In this document: positions 1 to 8,191 of the stretch, in pieces | Position numbering within the stretch: position 1 is the first letter of the stretch | Layout: each line of letters begins with the position of its first letter | Source of the DNA: DATDRS01 sp035291605 | Lineage (GTDB): Bacteria; Chloroflexota; Anaerolineae; Anaerolineales; UBA6663 | Length of the DNA stretch: 17,700 bases | NCBI GenBank assembly: GCA_035291605.1 | Contig: DATDRS010000072.1 | Location: forward strand, 1 to 17,700 | Direction: 5' to 3' | The notes under the pieces: model-generated | The model's input: only the letters and a program-made list of their open reading frames with translations | What the model was told of the DNA's origin: nothing | Databases searched by the model: none | Position numbers and translations under genes: made by a program

Positions 1-3000
1 GCGTGCGTCTGGATGAACTTGCGGCGCGGGTCCACGGCGTCGCCCATGAGCATGTCGAAGGTGCGGTCGGCTTCGGCGGCGTCTTCGATGGTCACCTGCA
101 GCAGGGTGCGGGTGGCCGGGTCCATCGTCGTCTCCCACAACTGCGTCGGGTTCATCTCGCCCAGGCCCTTGTAGCGCTGGAGCGTGACCTTGTCGCTGTT
201 GCCCAGTTCTTTGAGGATGCGGTCCTTGTCCGCGTCGCTATAGGCATAGCGCACCTGCTTCTTATGCTCGATGCGGTACAACGGCGGCTGGGCGATGAAC
301 AGGTGGCCATTATCGATCAGCGGCTGCATGTAGCGGAAGAAGAAGGTCAACAACAGCGTCCGGATATGGCTCCCATCTACGTCCGCATCGCACATAATGA
401 TCGTGCGCCCATAACGCAAACCTTCTAACGAGAAATTGTCTCCAATGCCCGTGCCGAGCGCCGAGATGAGCGCCCTGACTTCGTTGTTGCCCAGGATCTT
501 GTCGAGCCGCGCGCGCTCGGTGTTCAGGATTTTGCCGCGCAGAGGCAGGATGGCCTGGAAGTGCCGGTCGCGCCCCTGTTTGGCGCTGTTATGGACAAAA
601 ACGCCGCTCGCCAGCGCGAAGTTGTGCGTATGGGGCACTTCGATGTCATAAACGTCCACGCGTTGCGCCAAACGCTCGACTGCCACGACCCGATGGTTGA
701 AATTCGCGACGGCTTCACGCGCCCCTGCTTCGTCGCCGCCGAAGTAACGCTCACAGAACGTGTCGAACCGCAGCAAGGACTTGTCGCGCGTCTCAAGGCG
801 GTAAGCGCGATATGCTTCCAGGTTGAGTTGTCCGCTTTCACCCTCAAACTGCTTCAACGCGGCAATCGTCTTGCGGTAATAGGTTTCCTGCAAGGCCGCC
901 TGGCGTTTGGCGCGAAACTCAGGTGTCCACTGTTCGCGCGTCTTTTCGCGCCGCCATTCAAGCAATTCTTCGTCCTGCCATTGCTCGTGCGCTTTCTGGC
1001 GATTATATTCACGCGCTTCGGGATGGCTGTCGAAGTATCGGCGCACGCGTTCGGATTGCTCCTGACGATTCGCGTCGTCGCCCCAGTATTCGCGTTGCGC
1101 GCGGTCAAGTTGCGCGCGATTCTGTTCGCGGTACTCCTCGTGGCTTGCATAAAATTCGCGCCACTGCTCGACCATGTAGGCCTTGTAGTCCTCGTCTTCC
1201 CACTGCGCCTGAGCATTGCTCGACAATTTCTGCCGCGTTTCAGGCTGTTTCATGCGTTCGCTAAGTCTTGCGCGATAATCTTCGCTCTGATGAGTCACGC
1301 GGGCTTTGTCAATCACGTCGGGGCGATGCAGAGTGCGCGAGACATGCGCGCGATGCAGGGCCAGGTGTTCTTCGGCCGGCAGGCGTTGAACGTTCGTCGG
1401 GTTGTTGTTGCGCTTGTCAAAGTCAATGTGATGGCAGTGGTCGCCATCGGCTTCGGAATAGACGCCCTGCCAGCGGTTATACCAATCAGCCAGCAGGTGC
1501 GTGAACAGCCAGCTCTCCGAGCGCGGATCCCAGGCCATCTCGTAGCCGTCAATGGTGATTCCCATCTCGCTCATATCCGATAATTTACGATACAAAGGCA
1601 TCAGCGAGTCTTCAGACGCGAGGGAGGCTGCGGTCTTATAGCGGCCATCACGCAACATAAACCGATGGTCGGGGGTGCAAATAATTTCGTCGCCCGTGTC
1701 GAGCGTGACTCGAACAACTTCTGCGTTGGCTTTTGTCCGGCGCGCGTTGACGATGCGCTCCAAACCGATTTGGCCGTCGTGGCGAATGGTATAGCAGAAA
1801 TGCTCTTTGCCCATCGCCTGCTCGGCCACAAGTTCTTTGAAACTGAGCGCGCGGCCATCTGCCAAGGCAATCTGCGTGTCGCCGTCAAAACAACCGCCGG
1901 CGCTGTCGCCCTCGACGATGTAGAGTTCACACTTCGCGGCTTCGCGCTCGGAGCAGTCGGCAAGTTTGCCGGGGAGCGTCAGGCTCTCTAAGGCGGACTT
2001 GCGGATGACCAGATCGCGCGCCTTCTTCGCGGCGTCGCGCGCGCGGGCCGAGGTCAGACACTTCTCGACGATGGCCTTGGCCTCGCGCGGGTTCTCCTCG
2101 AGGAAAGACCCGAACGCCTCGCCCAGCACCTGCTGGACGTAGGTTTGCACCTCAGGGTTCATCAGCTTCACTTTGGTCTGCGACTCGAACTGCGGCTCGC
2201 GATGCTTGATGCTGACGATGCCCGTGAGGCCCTCGCGCGTGTCGTCGCCAGTGAAGTTCGGGTCGGCGTCCTTGAGCAGGCCGTTCTTGCGCGCGTAGTC
2301 GTTGATCACGCGCGTGAGCGCGGTGCGCAGGCCGGTCAGGTGCGTCCCGCCGTCCACCGTGTTGATCGTGTTGGCGAAGGAATAGACCGACTCGTTGTAC
2401 GCGTCGGTGTACTGCACCGCGACCTCGATGCCCACGCCCTCGATTTCCTTCTCCGCGTGGACGACCGTGTGCAGCACGTCGCGGTTGCGGTTGAGGTATT
2501 TGACGAAGGAGGTGATGCCGCCCTCGAAATAGAAGTTCATCTCCCGCCCGTCGCGCTCGTCGAGGAAGTCAATCGTCACCCCGCGCGTGACGAACGCCAT
2601 TTCGCGGAAGCGCGTGACCAGCGTCTCAAAGCGATAGTCGAGGCCGGCCTCCTTGAAGATCTGCGTGTCGAACTTGAAGGTCGTCCAGGTCCCGTGCTCG
2701 CCGGCTTTGGCTTTGCCCGCCGCCCTGACCGGCCCCTGCGGGACGCCGCGCTCGTAGCGCTGCTCGTATTGTCTGCCCTCGCGGGTGACTTGGACCGCGC
2801 ACCACTCGGAGAGCGCGTTCACCGCCGAGACGCCAACGCCGTGCAGACCGCCGGAGACTTTGTAGCCCCCGCCCCCGAACTTGCCGCCCGCGTGGAGCAC
2901 GGTCATCACCACATCGAGCGTGTCCATCGGCTTGCCCTTCCCGTCCTTTTGCGTGGGATGCGGCCCCACCGGGATGCCGCGCCCGTTGTCCTCCACCGTC

Positions 3001-3224
3001 ACGCTGCTGTCGGGATGGATGGTGACGGTGATCCGGTCGCACGCGCCAGCCAGGGCCTCGTCAATCGAGTTGTCCACGACCTCGTAGACGAGGTGGTGCA
3101 AGGCTTTGACGTCCGTGCCGCCGACGTACATGCCGGGGCGGCGGCGCACCGCTTCCAGCCCCTCGAGGACCTGAATTGCGCTGGCGCCGTATTCTTGAAT
3201 TGCGTTGCTGTCCTTTGCTGCCAT
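1..3224 (-). CDS. gyrB: DNA gyrase subunit B precursor, intein-containing, 3' end cut by window edge
   Basis: GyrB is the ATPase subunit of DNA gyrase, which introduces negative supercoils with GyrA. Reading down from the ATG at 3224, the frame is open to the edge (about 1,074 codons) and lacks only the last dozen or so residues. The GHKL ATPase domain is clear: E48 and N52 in EVVDNSIDEALAG, DNGRGIPV near 79-86, and the glycine-rich lid GGGYKVSGGLHGVGVSAVNA near 117-136. The TOPRIM motif EGDSAGG (438-444) is followed immediately by intein residue C445. After the intein come SAKQGRDR, the DADVDG metal motif, PLYRI, RYKGLGEMNP and the C-terminal DPRRKFIQTHA. Without the intein the protein is about 640 residues, normal for GyrB. 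A GGAG Shine-Dalgarno sits 6 nt before the ATG. It lies downstream of the membrane-protein gene on the same strand and I found no convincing promoter of its own. Confidence 0.96.
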   Translation of the reverse strand, partial: MAAKDSNAIQEYGASAIQVLEGLEAVRRRPGMYVGGTDVKALHHLVYEVVDNSIDEALAGACDRITVTIHPDSSVTVEDNGRGIPVGPHPTQKDGKGKPMDTLDVVMTVLHAGGKFGGGGYKVSGGLHGVGVSAVNALSEWCAVQVTREGRQYEQRYERGVPQGPVRAAGKAKAGEHGTWTTFKFDTQIFKEAGLDYRFETLVTRFREMAFVTRGVTIDFLDERDGREMNFYFEGGITSFVKYLNRNRDVLHTVVHAEKEIEGVGIEVAVQYTDAYNESVYSFANTINTVDGGTHLTGLRTALTRVINDYARKNGLLKDADPNFTGDDTREGLTGIVSIKHREPQFESQTKVKLMNPEVQTYVQQVLGEAFGSFLEENPREAKAIVEKCLTSARARDAAKKARDLVIRKSALESLTLPGKLADCSEREAAKCELYIVEGDSAGGCFDGDTQIALADGRALSFKELVAEQAMGKEHFCYTIRHDGQIGLERIVNARRTKANAEVVRVTLDTGDEIICTPDHRFMLRDGRYKTAASLASEDSLMPLYRKLSDMSEMGITIDGYEMAWDPRSESWLFTHLLADWYNRWQGVYSEADGDHCHHIDFDKRNNNPTNVQRLPAEEHLALHRAHVSRTLHRPDVIDKARVTHQSEDYRARLSERMKQPETRQKLSSNAQAQWEDEDYKAYMVEQWREFYASHEEYREQNRAQLDRAQREYWGDDANRQEQSERVRRYFDSHPEAREYNRQKAHEQWQDEELLEWRREKTREQWTPEFRAKRQAALQETYYRKTIAALKQFEGESGQLNLEAYRAYRLETRDKSLLRFDTFCERYFGGDEAGAREAVANFNHRVVAVERLAQRVDVYDIEVPHTHNFALASGVFVHNSAKQGRDRHFQAILPLRGKILNTERARLDKILGNNEVRALISALGTGIGDNFSLEGLRYGRTIIMCDADVDGSHIRTLLLTFFFRYMQPLIDNGHLFIAQPPLYRIEHKKQVRYAYSDADKDRILKELGNSDKVTLQRYKGLGEMNPTQLWETTMDPATRTLLQVTIEDAAEADRTFDMLMGDAVDPRRKFIQTH
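588..1892 (-). mobile_element. GyrB intein with HNH homing endonuclease (435 residues)
   Basis: A self-splicing protein insert between GGC-GGT (EGDSAGG) and AGC (SAKQGRDR) of gyrB. Splicing block A is CFDGDTQIALADGR at intein residues 1-14, and block B is TPDHRFML at 73-80. Block F/G is VYDIEVPHTHNFALASG through the terminal HN (residues 414-435), followed by Ser as +1 extein residue. Residues 151-181 hold an HNH nuclease core (DHCHHIDFDKRNNNPTNVQRL, then H176 and H180). Residues 205-335 form charged, aromatic-punctuated repeats, probably DNA-binding. The ends and the length of 435 match what I recall of the Synechocystis GyrB intein at the same site. The insert is visibly less GC-rich than the flanking exteins, consistent with horizontal arrival. 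All splicing residues are present and the frame is intact, so it should splice. Endonuclease activity is plausible but untested. Confidence 0.94.
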
Positions 3225-3317
3225 TCAATACTCCAGTGTGCTTGTCGCCTGTGGCTAATGGCTCATCGCATATCGCTTATGACAGATCGTAGATAGCCAT
3301 TCGTCGCGGTTCAGTCG

Positions 3318-3380
3318 TCCCCTGCCCCCTGCCATCCCCTATCTGCCACCCGCCATTTGCCATCGGCCGTCCGCCGTCCT
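3318..3380. repeat. Degenerate TGGC-rich short tandem repeat
   Basis: On the minus strand this tract reads as repeated GGCA/ATGGC/GGGGC words (ATGGCAAATGGCGGGTGGCAG, then ATAGGGGATGGCAGGGGGCA). It begins inside the last codons of the 334-residue membrane protein and continues past its stop towards gyrB. It contributes the low-complexity C-terminal residues (DGRWQMAGGR) of that protein. The unit is about 7-10 nt and imperfect. No function is visible. Confidence 0.55.
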
Positions 3381-4343
3381 GGCTTCCATCCACTGGCGGT
3401 AGCGGTCCTTGTAAAACACGAACGTCGCGGCCACGAGCGCGGTCGAGACAATTGCATGGCCCGCGACGCCGATCAGCAATAGCCACGTGCCATCCGCCGG
3501 GATGTTCCACAGCAGGCTCAATCCCGCGCCCAAAAGAAAAATGACGGCGTACAGGCTCGCCGTCGGCGGGAGGTTGCGATGCACCAGGCGGATGCTGTCC
3601 CACAAAGCGCCGAACAGACCGCGCCGCTGAAGGATAATCCCGTGCAGAGCGAAGCCCATGTAAATCAAGGCCCACAGGCCGAGCATGGAACCGAGAAGCG
3701 AAAAGAGGCTGCCCACAACCGGGCTGATCAGGGCCAGGAGGCCGGCGAGCAGCGCCATTGGGATGCCGAAAAACGCCAGCAGGAAAAGCCAGATCGCCAC
3801 GAGCGCAATCAGGCGGAGCCAGTCCCCCCACACGGAGCGTACCAGCTTGCGCAGATCCAGGCGAGCGTCGCGCACCTGTTGGGCAATGCCGCCGAAGTAA
3901 AGCGCGCCCAGGAACAACCCGGCGAGCGCAAAAGCGCCGAAGAGCACGAGGTAGACCAGCGGGTTGCCCACGACCCAGATCACCGGCTGTCCGCCGGGCA
4001 TCACGTTCGGGGCGCGCCCAGCCATCAGGCTGGGCAACCCCACCGGGGCGGTGCTCAAGACCGAAAACAGATTGAAGCTCTGGCCGTATTCCGAGAGCAG
4101 CCGCCGCCACACCTCCAGGTTCCGGGCCGTCGCCGCGTCCACGCCGGACGGCAAGCGCATCAAGTCCAGCAAACCTTCGATCACCGCCCTGACTGAAAGA
4201 TGTGGCCCCAGCCATAGGAATAAATCCAGGACCAGCGGCAACAGGATCAGCTCCAACCGGGCATTAACGGTCTCAAAGCCCGAAACCAGCGCGCCGATGA
4301 CGCCGACCGGCGGCTCTGGTTTCTTACGTGAAGCAACGCTCAT
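3339..4343 (-). CDS. Polytopic membrane protein of unknown function
   Basis: A 334-residue protein I do not recognise as a named family. After a short basic N-terminus (RKKPEPP), hydrophobic segments lie near residues 30-47, 125-150, 175-205, 206-235, 262-280 and 286-310, giving about six membrane spans. A soluble loop of about 75 residues (50-124) lies between the first two. No catalytic motif is apparent. The last ten residues come from a degenerate short repeat that overlaps the stop. The ATG at 4343 lies 8 nt after an extended -10 element, so the mRNA is probably leaderless and there is no Shine-Dalgarno. It is followed on the same strand by gyrB after about 115 nt and could be co-transcribed with it. 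The family may be a lineage-specific DUF; I cannot assign a role. Confidence 0.85.
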   Translation of the reverse strand: MSVASRKKPEPPVGVIGALVSGFETVNARLELILLPLVLDLFLWLGPHLSVRAVIEGLLDLMRLPSGVDAATARNLEVWRRLLSEYGQSFNLFSVLSTAPVGLPSLMAGRAPNVMPGGQPVIWVVGNPLVYLVLFGAFALAGLFLGALYFGGIAQQVRDARLDLRKLVRSVWGDWLRLIALVAIWLFLLAFFGIPMALLAGLLALISPVVGSLFSLLGSMLGLWALIYMGFALHGIILQRRGLFGALWDSIRLVHRNLPPTASLYAVIFLLGAGLSLLWNIPADGTWLLLIGVAGHAIVSTALVAATFVFYKDRYRQWMEARTADGRWQMAGGR

Positions 4344-4351
4344 GAATTATG

Positions 4352-4360
4352 ATTCTACCA
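4352..4360 (-). promoter_or_regulatory. Extended -10 promoter of the membrane-protein gene, likely leaderless
   Basis: Minus-strand TGgTAGAAT (TGn plus a TAnAAT hexamer) ends 8 nt before the ATG at 4343, so transcription should begin within a base or two of the start codon. No good -35 is visible, as is usual for extended -10 promoters. Confidence 0.5.
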
Positions 4361-4442
4361 TACTCGCACATTTGCGCTACGCGGCGAAAGCGAATTTTCC
4401 GGCGTTTCTTTGACAAAGCGAACGCGATATATCAGTCAATGG

Positions 4443-4471
4443 TTGACCGACTCCCCACCCGCCTTTACAAT
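4443..4471 (+). promoter_or_regulatory. Promoter of murA (TTGACC-17-TACAAT)
   Basis: A near-consensus sigma70-type promoter: -35 TTGACC at 4443-4448, a 17-nt spacer, and -10 TACAAT at 4466-4471. Each hexamer has one mismatch to consensus. The predicted start near 4478 leaves a leader of about 28 nt before the murA ATG, with AAGG near 4492 as a weak ribosome-binding site. A second TTGACA at 4410-4415 lacks a partner -10 at a usual distance. Confidence 0.72.
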
Positions 4472-4505
4472 CCACTCACTCCTGCTCAATTAAGGTATAC
4501 CGACG

Positions 4506-5789
4506 ATGGAACAATTCGTGATTGAAGGCGGCCACGCGCTCCGGGGGACGGTGACGCCCTCCGGCAATAAAAACGCTGCCCTGCCCATCCTGGCGGGCTG
4601 CCTGCTGACGGCTGAACCGGTCATCCTGCACAACGTCCCGCGCATTCGCGATGTGGAGACGATGCGCCAGTTGATCTGCGACCTTGGCGCGACGGTCGAA
4701 GCGCTGGACGCGCACACCTGGCGGGTGCATACGCCGCGCATCGCCAAATCAAGGGCGGATCCGGAGCTGTGCCGCCGCATCCGCGCCTCCGTTCTGCTGG
4801 CCGGGCCCTTGTTGGCCCGCCACGGCGACCTCGAACTCCCCCCGCCCGGCGGTGATGTGATTGGCCGCCGCCGCCTGGACACACACCTGCTGGCGCTCGA
4901 AGGTCTGGGCGCAAAGATCATGTACGACAACACTCAGTTCCGCATGCAGGCCGACGGCCTCACGGGCGGGCACTTACTGCTCGACGAAGCGAGCGTGACC
5001 GCCACCGAGAACGCGGTGATGGCGGCGGTGACCGCGCAGGGCGCGACGGTGATCCGCAACGCCGCTTCCGAGCCGCACGTGCAGGAGGTCTGCCACTTCC
5101 TGAACTCGCTCGGCGCAAAAATTGAAGGCCTCGGCTCGAACACGCTGGCCATTCACGGCGTCGAGCGGCTGCGCGGCGGCGAATACACCCTCAGCGCCGA
5201 CTACCTCGAGGTCGTCAGTTTCATCGGCGCGGCGGCGGTGACTGACGGCGAAATCCGCATCCGGAACGCAGGCGTAAAGTATTTGGACATGATCCGGCTG
5301 GTCTTCAAGCGCCTGGGCGTGCAGTGGAAAACCGAGGGCGACGACATCATCGTTCCCAGCGGCCAGTCGCTCACCATCGTCCCCGACCTGGGCGGGGCGA
5401 TCCCGGAGATCAAGACGAACGTGTGGCCAGCCTTTCCCACCGACCTGACGAGCATCGCCATCGCCGTGGCATCGCAGGCGGCCGGGACGGTGCTGTTCCA
5501 CGACTGGATGCACGCGGGCCGCATGTACTTCACCGATAAACTGGTGCAGATGGGCGCGCGCATCATCCTGTGCGACCCGCACCGCTGCCTGGTGCAGGGA
5601 CCGAACTATTTGCAGGGGGAGCAGCTCGAATCGCCGGACATCCGCGCGGGCATGTCCCTGCTCATCGCCGCGCTGTGCGCGCGGGGCCAGTCGGTCATCC
5701 GTAACATCGGCCAGATCGAGCGGGGCTACGAGCGGATCGAGGAAAAGCTGCTGGCGATCGGCGCGCACATCCAGCGCGTATCGAGTTAG
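4506..5789 (+). CDS. murA: UDP-N-acetylglucosamine 1-carboxyvinyltransferase (MurA), Cys-to-Asp variant
   Basis: MurA transfers enolpyruvyl from phosphoenolpyruvate to UDP-GlcNAc, the first committed step of peptidoglycan precursor synthesis in the cytoplasm. The 427 residues match the usual length. The substrate-binding SGNKNAALPILAG lies at 19-31 (K22 and N23 equivalents) and the RIRAS arginine at 91-95. The catalytic Asp is in FPTDLTSIAIAVASQA, and the C-terminal IRAGMSLLIAAL is conserved. In the active-site loop the motif reads PPGGDVIGRRRLD, with D117 where Escherichia coli has Cys115. This Cys-to-Asp change is known from Mycobacterium, Chlamydia and Borrelia MurA and makes the enzyme insensitive to covalent inactivation by fosfomycin. 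The gene stands alone between a divergent membrane-protein gene and a convergent ParA-linked gene. A single-gene transcription unit is likely. Confidence 0.96.
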   Translation: MEQFVIEGGHALRGTVTPSGNKNAALPILAGCLLTAEPVILHNVPRIRDVETMRQLICDLGATVEALDAHTWRVHTPRIAKSRADPELCRRIRASVLLAGPLLARHGDLELPPPGGDVIGRRRLDTHLLALEGLGAKIMYDNTQFRMQADGLTGGHLLLDEASVTATENAVMAAVTAQGATVIRNAASEPHVQEVCHFLNSLGAKIEGLGSNTLAIHGVERLRGGEYTLSADYLEVVSFIGAAAVTDGEIRIRNAGVKYLDMIRLVFKRLGVQWKTEGDDIIVPSGQSLTIVPDLGGAIPEIKTNVWPAFPTDLTSIAIAVASQAAGTVLFHDWMHAGRMYFTDKLVQMGARIILCDPHRCLVQGPNYLQGEQLESPDIRAGMSLLIAALCARGQSVIRNIGQIERGYERIEEKLLAIGAHIQRVSS

Positions 5790-5804
5790 ACCCTTAGCGC
5801 GCGC

Positions 5805-7197
5805 CTACTTCTTGGCGGCGTCCTTGCCTTCCGGCGTCATCTTCATGAACGATTTGAGGACGGAGTTCACGAGCGAAAACGCCAGGTTCTGCTGGAACCC
5901 CACCGCCCAGGCCAGCGTGTACATCAAATACGGCGAGGGTTGAATCCCCTCCGAACCGCCGCTGAAGACGGCGGGCAGCGCCAGCTGCATGAGCACGTAG
6001 ACGAACGCGCCGAGGACGACGCCCATGATGGGGTTGGTGTAATACCACAGCGCGAACTGCGGATCGTAATCCTCCTCGGCGGCCACATGTTTCCACAGGC
6101 CGTAAAGCGCGCCGGTCACGCCGCCCATGCCGCCCCATAGAATGGACTGCCAGACGACGTCGAAGATGAAGCCCTGGATGGCGATGCGCGGTCCGACGAC
6201 GAGCGACAGCGGCGTCGTAGAGATGAAGCCGATCACCGCCAGCACGATGAGGGCCAAGAGGTACACCAGCATGGCGCGCGGCTGCTGATCCCAGCTGGCG
6301 CGCTTGTTGCGGTTGAGGCGGTATTTGACTTCGGCCAGTTGGCGGACGGCTTCTTCGTACAGGCCCCGGTCGCTCATCAACTTATTGCGGGCCTCGGCCA
6401 GGCGGTCCAGCAATTCCTGGGCCAGTTTCCGGCTGATCCCGGGTGTGCTGACGATCTCCTTCTCGACGGCGTCAATATCCAGCCACATGCTCACCAGCTG
6501 CGCATCGGGGATGAACATCCTGACCAGTTCTTCTTTCGGAGCATAGACTGCGCCGGGCTTGTACTTCTCAAGCCCGACCCCCACACTATCCGTCAGTTGG
6601 AAGGATTCGGGCAGCGCCACGCTTGGGGCGGCGGCCGCCGCGGCCACCACGGTCTCCGAGCCGGTAGTCACCCCTACGACCGCCACGGCCGGCGCCGCAG
6701 CCGCCTGAGCCGGTTGCTCCACGCCGCCCGCCATGGACATTGCGGCAGCAACGCCCATGACCATTTCCGATGCGGCGGACGCGTCCATCATGGGCGCCTC
6801 GTCATGGCCGGGCAGATCGGCGTCCGACCCCATCGCGGTCGCCGATTTCAAGTCCTCCGCCGTCACCGGAGCCAGCGACTCCGGCGACACTTCGCGCTCC
6901 GCGTGCGCGCTGGGGAACATTGCCGCCAGGTCTTCCGGCGAAAGGTCGTGCGGCTCAGGCATCCCTGTGGGTTCGGACATCTCCACCGAGGCGGGCATTT
7001 CCACGGGCGCCGTCGCAACCAGCTCGGCGACGGCTTCCATGTCAGGCGGCGCGGCCTCGGCCGTCATCTCTGCCCCCACCGCATAAATCGCTTCGGGTGC
7101 CGAGGCAGGGGCTTCAGGCTCGAACGGGTTTCCGCGCGCCGGGAGCATGATGTCGGCGCCCCTCCCCTGGACGGATCCCGAGTCTTGGGTAGTGTCG

Positions 7198-7205
<8 letters not shown>
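5805..7205 (-). CDS. ParA-linked membrane protein with Ala/Pro-rich N-terminal region
   Basis: A 466-residue protein of unrecognised family. Residues 1 to about 205 are acidic, Ala/Pro/Met-rich and probably disordered. Residues 210-305 look helical and soluble, with charged amphipathic stretches (AVEKEIVSTPGISRKLAQEL). Four hydrophobic segments follow near 311-337, 345-372, 391-414 and 425-445, with a short tail ending KDAAKK. I chose the ATG at 7205, not the in-frame TTG at 7223: GGAGGAG lies 7 nt before the ATG, while the TTG would sit upstream of that ribosome-binding site. The start overlaps the parA stop by 8 nt, implying translational coupling and a shared transcript. A membrane anchor or effector for the ParA ATPase is a reasonable inference, but nothing in the sequence proves it. 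It converges on murA with only 15 nt between stops. Confidence 0.85.
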
Positions 7206-7956
<751 letters not shown>

Positions 7957-7963
7957 GTCGCCG

Positions 7964-7992
7964 AGTATAGATGAGAGACTCCCGATTGGCAA
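7964..7992 (-). promoter_or_regulatory. parA promoter (TTGCCA-17-TATACT), leaderless
   Basis: On the minus strand, -35 TTGCCA (7992-7987), a 17-nt spacer and -10 TATACT (7969-7964), each hexamer 5/6 to consensus. The -10 ends 7 nt before the parA ATG, so transcription should start at or next to the start codon. Confidence 0.68.
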
Positions 7993-8026
7993 ATCCGATT
8001 TTGCCCTTCGGGGTGTTACGAGCATG

Positions 8027-8059
8027 CACGGATTACACAGAAGGAACGGATCTCACGGA
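8027..8059. repeat. Degenerate CACGGATTACACAGA-type short repeat
   Basis: In the gap between the divergent parA and WYL-regulator genes, words of the type CACGGATTACACAGA, ACGGATCTCACGGA recur with a period of about 10-13 nt. It is low-complexity, imperfect intergenic sequence with no coding potential. Confidence 0.5.
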
Positions 8060-8113
8060 CGGTTTTTCGGAAAACGCCATGATGCCAGGAGGTTCATCTC
8101 ACGTTAATCGGAG

Positions 8114-8132
8114 TGTGTCATTACCTGACACA
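8114..8132. promoter_or_regulatory. Inverted repeat upstream of the WYL regulator (candidate operator 1)
   Basis: TGTGTCA-TTACC-TGACACA, a perfect 7-bp inverted repeat with a 5-nt spacer. It lies just upstream of the candidate -10 of the regulator gene, where a dimeric regulator would control polymerase access. Autoregulation is inferred from position only. Confidence 0.55.
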
Positions 8133-8138
8133 AATTGA

Positions 8139-8147
8139 TGGTAAAAT
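8139..8147 (+). promoter_or_regulatory. Extended -10 promoter of the WYL regulator gene
   Basis: TGgTAAAAT (TGn plus TAAAAT) at 8139-8147, with no convincing -35. The predicted transcription start is near 8154, between the two inverted repeats and about 38 nt before the chosen ATG. Confidence 0.5.
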
Positions 8148-8154
8148 AGGCATG

Positions 8155-8168
8155 AGAACACATGTTCT
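8155..8168. promoter_or_regulatory. Inverted repeat at the predicted transcription start (candidate operator 2, LexA-box-like)
   Basis: AGAACA-CA-TGTTCT, a perfect 6-bp inverted repeat. It contains GAAC-N4-GTTC, the core of Gram-positive-type LexA (SOS) boxes. It sits at the expected transcription start, a usual repressor position. It could bind LexA, the WYL regulator or something else. Confidence 0.5.
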
Positions 8169-8191
8169 GTTACCCTATCGTGGAGGTGTGT

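Noticed and set aside
561..1583. Long plus-strand open frame (340 codons) over the intein
   Set aside because: It is antisense to the intein, whose minus-strand reading has all splicing blocks and HNH residues; the plus-strand product is Val/Phe-rich with no recognisable motif.
1..3224. Frameshifted or split gyrB (pseudogene)
   Set aside because: The exteins and intein share one uninterrupted frame, and the insert has proper splice-junction residues, so the break is an intein and not damage.
2145..3296. Plus-strand open frame of 383 codons opposite gyrB
   Set aside because: It is antisense to the unmistakable GHKL/TOPRIM coding of gyrB; long opposite frames are common in GC-rich genes.
7957..8025. 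N-terminal extension of ParA (start at 8025)
   Set aside because: It would add 23 residues without family similarity and would read through a good promoter; the ATG at 7956 directly precedes the P-loop strand.
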